From Candidatus Lokiarchaeota archaeon (GTDB lineage: Archaea; Asgardarchaeota; Thorarchaeia; Thorarchaeales; Thorarchaeaceae), in the NCBI GenBank assembly GCA_014730275.1, contig WJIL01000089.1:1-47352 (forward strand): a DNA stretch of 47,352 nucleotides. Direction: 5' to 3'. The notes beneath the pieces are model-generated. The model had not been told where the DNA came from and searched no databases. It saw only the letters and a program-made list of their open reading frames with translations. The translations under genes and the position numbers were made by a program. Below, in pieces: positions 45,468 to 47,352 of the stretch; the first letter of the stretch is position 1, and each line of letters opens with the position of its first letter.

Positions 45468-46955
45468 CTAGCCGGACTGGTGGTTTTTGGACCACCAATA
45501 GACTGCTAAGCCTACTGACACCAAACCAACAATGCCCAGGATTATGAAAGGTGCATAGACGATCAGCGGATTGTTTGGCCATATTTCAGAAAGTGTCTCA
45601 CCAGCATGAAGCCATGAATCAGCTATGGCTTGCAAATGGGTAGTGATGTTTCTGAGATCTTCTTCAAAGACTGTAAGGGTTCCTTCCAAATCACTCGATT
45701 GATTGAGTTGAATCGACATGCTGCGAAACACATCTACAACATGACCCTCAGCAGCACTCTCATTTCCTGGAAATATTAGAGTCGAGTTATCGGATAATAC
45801 TTCGAAATTGTCCAATGCGTCTTCTGCAAAACTGGTGAAGGCAGAAAGATTGTATTCACTAAGAAATGAAGGAAGAGTCGATAGTGCTTGACGATAAGAT
45901 AGATACTGCAAAGTCACCTGTGTCTGCAATCCAAGTCCTATGAAATTCAATATTTGAGACTGTAACCTCGGTGCGTTTGAAGCTTCTGAGAAAATGCTAA
46001 GAAACTCTGATAGTCCTTCTGCTGTCAAATCACGTGCCAATTGCGAGAACGCTTTTGCACCATAATCAAACAGATAGGCACCTGCACTGTTAGGATCATA
46101 TGAGGACCCCACACCAAGTAAACGATCGCGGACATAAGGACCAAGTCGCTCTGCAATATCAGCAGTAGCACCTTCCTCGTTTGGTTTCAGTAGCATGCTT
46201 ACGTAATACCTGTTACTCCATGCTTTGTTGAGAGACGTGTATGTAATTTCGGAATAGTTGCCTCTTCCATCTTCAGGATAACTACGGTTCTCACCAAAGG
46301 AACCTACTCCTGGATCCAGAATTGTTGCCTTTCCTTCTGCATCATCATAGCCAACTATGACCACAGCATGTGCCCCTCCTGTCAAACCCTGTTCTCGAAG
46401 AACATCATAATCGGCTGTTGGTAACCACGAAGGGTCAACACTTGCAACAACAGGATATCCTGTATCAATCGCTCGCCGCATAAGGTCAAAAGCGGCAGAC
46501 TGCCCCTTAAGCAAACCAACTGATGTCCCTTGACTCCTCCAAACCTCCGCTTGGTCTTCAGCTCCTGCCAACTCCTCAGAAAGATACACGCTGAGATTCA
46601 GACCGTAAAGATCAGCTACGAACTGGGTAGGTTCAATTTGCTTATAGAGTACACCTGGAAACATTGTCAACGTATCATTGTATTTTATGTAAATGAAAGA
46701 GAATCCAGTCCCCGTCACTGAAAATAGGTCATACAAATCCAAATCCACATCAAGATAGTTTAGTACACTCGTCAAGGACGCCCAAGCGCAGAATCCGTTG
46801 ATTTCCTGCCAAACATACGGAACGCCAGAAAGTAATTCAGATGAACCTGTCTGTGAAGTTACCGGATGAGCTGGTTCCGAGCGTGGGTGCTGAACCGGCG
46901 TAGAACCGATTACCAGAAGAATAATCAAGACGGTTGATACAACATGGCGCTTCAT
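45468..46955 (-). CDS. Secreted, membrane-anchored C39-like cysteine peptidase
   Basis: 495 residues. Signal peptide ~5-20 (VVSTVLIILLVIGSTPV). The peptidase domain has VPYVWQEINGFCAWASLTSVLNYL (catalytic C56), GGAHAVVIVGYDD (H196) and TILDPGVGSF (D214), the papain-like C39/BtrH order. A helical extracellular region (~250-460) and a C-terminal TM (FIILGIVGLVSVGLAVYWW) with a short basic tail follow. It probably cleaves peptides or processes surface proteins outside the cell. It is convergent with the SBP-like gene, separated by 1 nt. Confidence 0.8.
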   Translation of the reverse strand: MKRHVVSTVLIILLVIGSTPVQHPRSEPAHPVTSQTGSSELLSGVPYVWQEINGFCAWASLTSVLNYLDVDLDLYDLFSVTGTGFSFIYIKYNDTLTMFPGVLYKQIEPTQFVADLYGLNLSVYLSEELAGAEDQAEVWRSQGTSVGLLKGQSAAFDLMRRAIDTGYPVVASVDPSWLPTADYDVLREQGLTGGAHAVVIVGYDDAEGKATILDPGVGSFGENRSYPEDGRGNYSEITYTSLNKAWSNRYYVSMLLKPNEEGATADIAERLGPYVRDRLLGVGSSYDPNSAGAYLFDYGAKAFSQLARDLTAEGLSEFLSIFSEASNAPRLQSQILNFIGLGLQTQVTLQYLSYRQALSTLPSFLSEYNLSAFTSFAEDALDNFEVLSDNSTLIFPGNESAAEGHVVDVFRSMSIQLNQSSDLEGTLTVFEEDLRNITTHLQAIADSWLHAGETLSEIWPNNPLIVYAPFIILGIVGLVSVGLAVYWWSKNHQSG

Positions 46956-47038
46956 AGGAACTCTTGATTGAGGTTACTCAATTCATTTCATAAGGATGAC
47001 GATGCTGCGGTTTGTCAGCTTTAGGTGAATCTACTAGG

Positions 47039-47352
47039 CTATTCCGCAAGTAGGTTATCGAGCTTCGATTTTGCCGCACGAATCTGTTGTATCGCTTCAC
47101 AATCAGGGGCATAATCAAGTGGAGCTTCGCCTTTTCTCCCAGCAGCGCGTATTTTGTCGTCGTCCGGAAGGATTCCGATGAGAGAGAAACCTCCAGCAGT
47201 AGCCTCTTGCTGGATAAAGGCCTTGTCCTCTTGAGAACGAACCTTATTTCCAATAACGAAAACATTGTCATGGCCAATATCACCAGCGAGGCCCGAGATT
47301 CTATCAAGTGTTTCTATTGAACTCATGCTTGGTTCCACGACTACTATCAGGG
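47039..47352 (-). CDS. MinD/ParA-family ATPase, CooC-like, 3' part (5' end outside window)
   Basis: The frame stays open to the right edge, so only the C-terminal ~104 residues are seen; the GTG at 47338 is internal. LIVVVEPSMSSIETLDRISGLAGDIG, VFVIGNKVRSQEDKAFIQ and LIGILPDDDKIRAAGRKGEAPLDY match the C-terminal half of CooC-type nickel-insertion/MinD ATPases (VVEPS..S..TA.RI..LA...G, .VVNKV, .G.IP.D..V..AD..G..). The Walker A region lies off the window. A link to carbon monoxide dehydrogenase cannot be tested here. The gap 46956-47038 holds nothing obvious. Confidence 0.85.
   Translation of the reverse strand, partial: LIVVVEPSMSSIETLDRISGLAGDIGHDNVFVIGNKVRSQEDKAFIQQEATAGGFSLIGILPDDDKIRAAGRKGEAPLDYAPDCEAIQQIRAAKSKLDNLLAE

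Overview
This window reads as archaeal chromosome. Several upstream regions carry TATA-like boxes about 24-35 nt before the start codon, often together with Shine-Dalgarno motifs, and TTG and GTG starts are common. The gene content (NDP-forming acyl-CoA synthetase, type 2 IPP isomerase, V4R proteins, ComD/ComE-like decarboxylase, a CetZ/tubulin-like GTPase, the remnant of an archaeal/eukaryal ATP-dependent DNA ligase) is archaeal, mixed with bacterial-type genes such as NAD-dependent DNA ligase. An Asgard lineage, perhaps Thorarchaeota-like, is my inference from this mixture and is not proven by the sequence.

Layout. 1-3.6 kb: the 3' part of a secernin-like C69 peptidase, then a minus-strand pair ligA -> stand-alone LigD-type 3'-phosphoesterase. 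3.6-8.3 kb: carbamate kinase, RidA, a membrane protein, a membrane-anchored protein with three repeated domains, and a TPR protein. 8.4-12.9 kb: an operon of a ~900-residue coiled-coil protein and a divergent CetZ/tubulin-like GTPase behind a palindrome-rich promoter, followed by a decayed GNAT gene. 13-25 kb: large membrane/surface proteins, a translationally coupled TPR-HEAT pair on the minus strand, a membrane-bound esterase, an unknown acidic protein, and two tandem MuiA-like (DUF4139) genes. 25.3-26.3 kb: a CopD-like membrane protein and a PadR regulator behind inverted repeats. 26.4-33.8 kb: ThDP decarboxylase subunits divergent from an acyl-CoA synthetase, IPP isomerase, a membrane protein, a strongly structured presumptive RNA, an HDAC-family deacetylase, an SCP2-like protein and an amidohydrolase. 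33.8-35.4 kb: two near-identical V4R genes, each with its own related promoter and hairpin terminator. 35.4-39.5 kb: a thioredoxin-like/PRC-barrel pair, membrane proteins, a remnant of an ATP-dependent DNA ligase, and a divergent TGT-like protein. 39.7-47.4 kb: a YyaL/SPATA20 protein, a sulfotransferase, an odd solute-binding-like surface protein, a secreted C39-like peptidase and the 3' part of a MinD/CooC-like ATPase.

Most notable: (i) the window holds an intact bacterial-type NAD ligase next to a 3'-phosphoesterase, and also a deletion-scarred remnant of the archaeal ATP ligase, which suggests ligase replacement; (ii) the coiled-coil/CetZ-like GTPase operon looks like an undescribed cytoskeletal module; (iii) about 250 nt at 30.89-31.14 kb can fold into several hairpins and long-range pairings and resembles no RNA family I can name. 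All functional statements come from reading sequence motifs; no database search was run.
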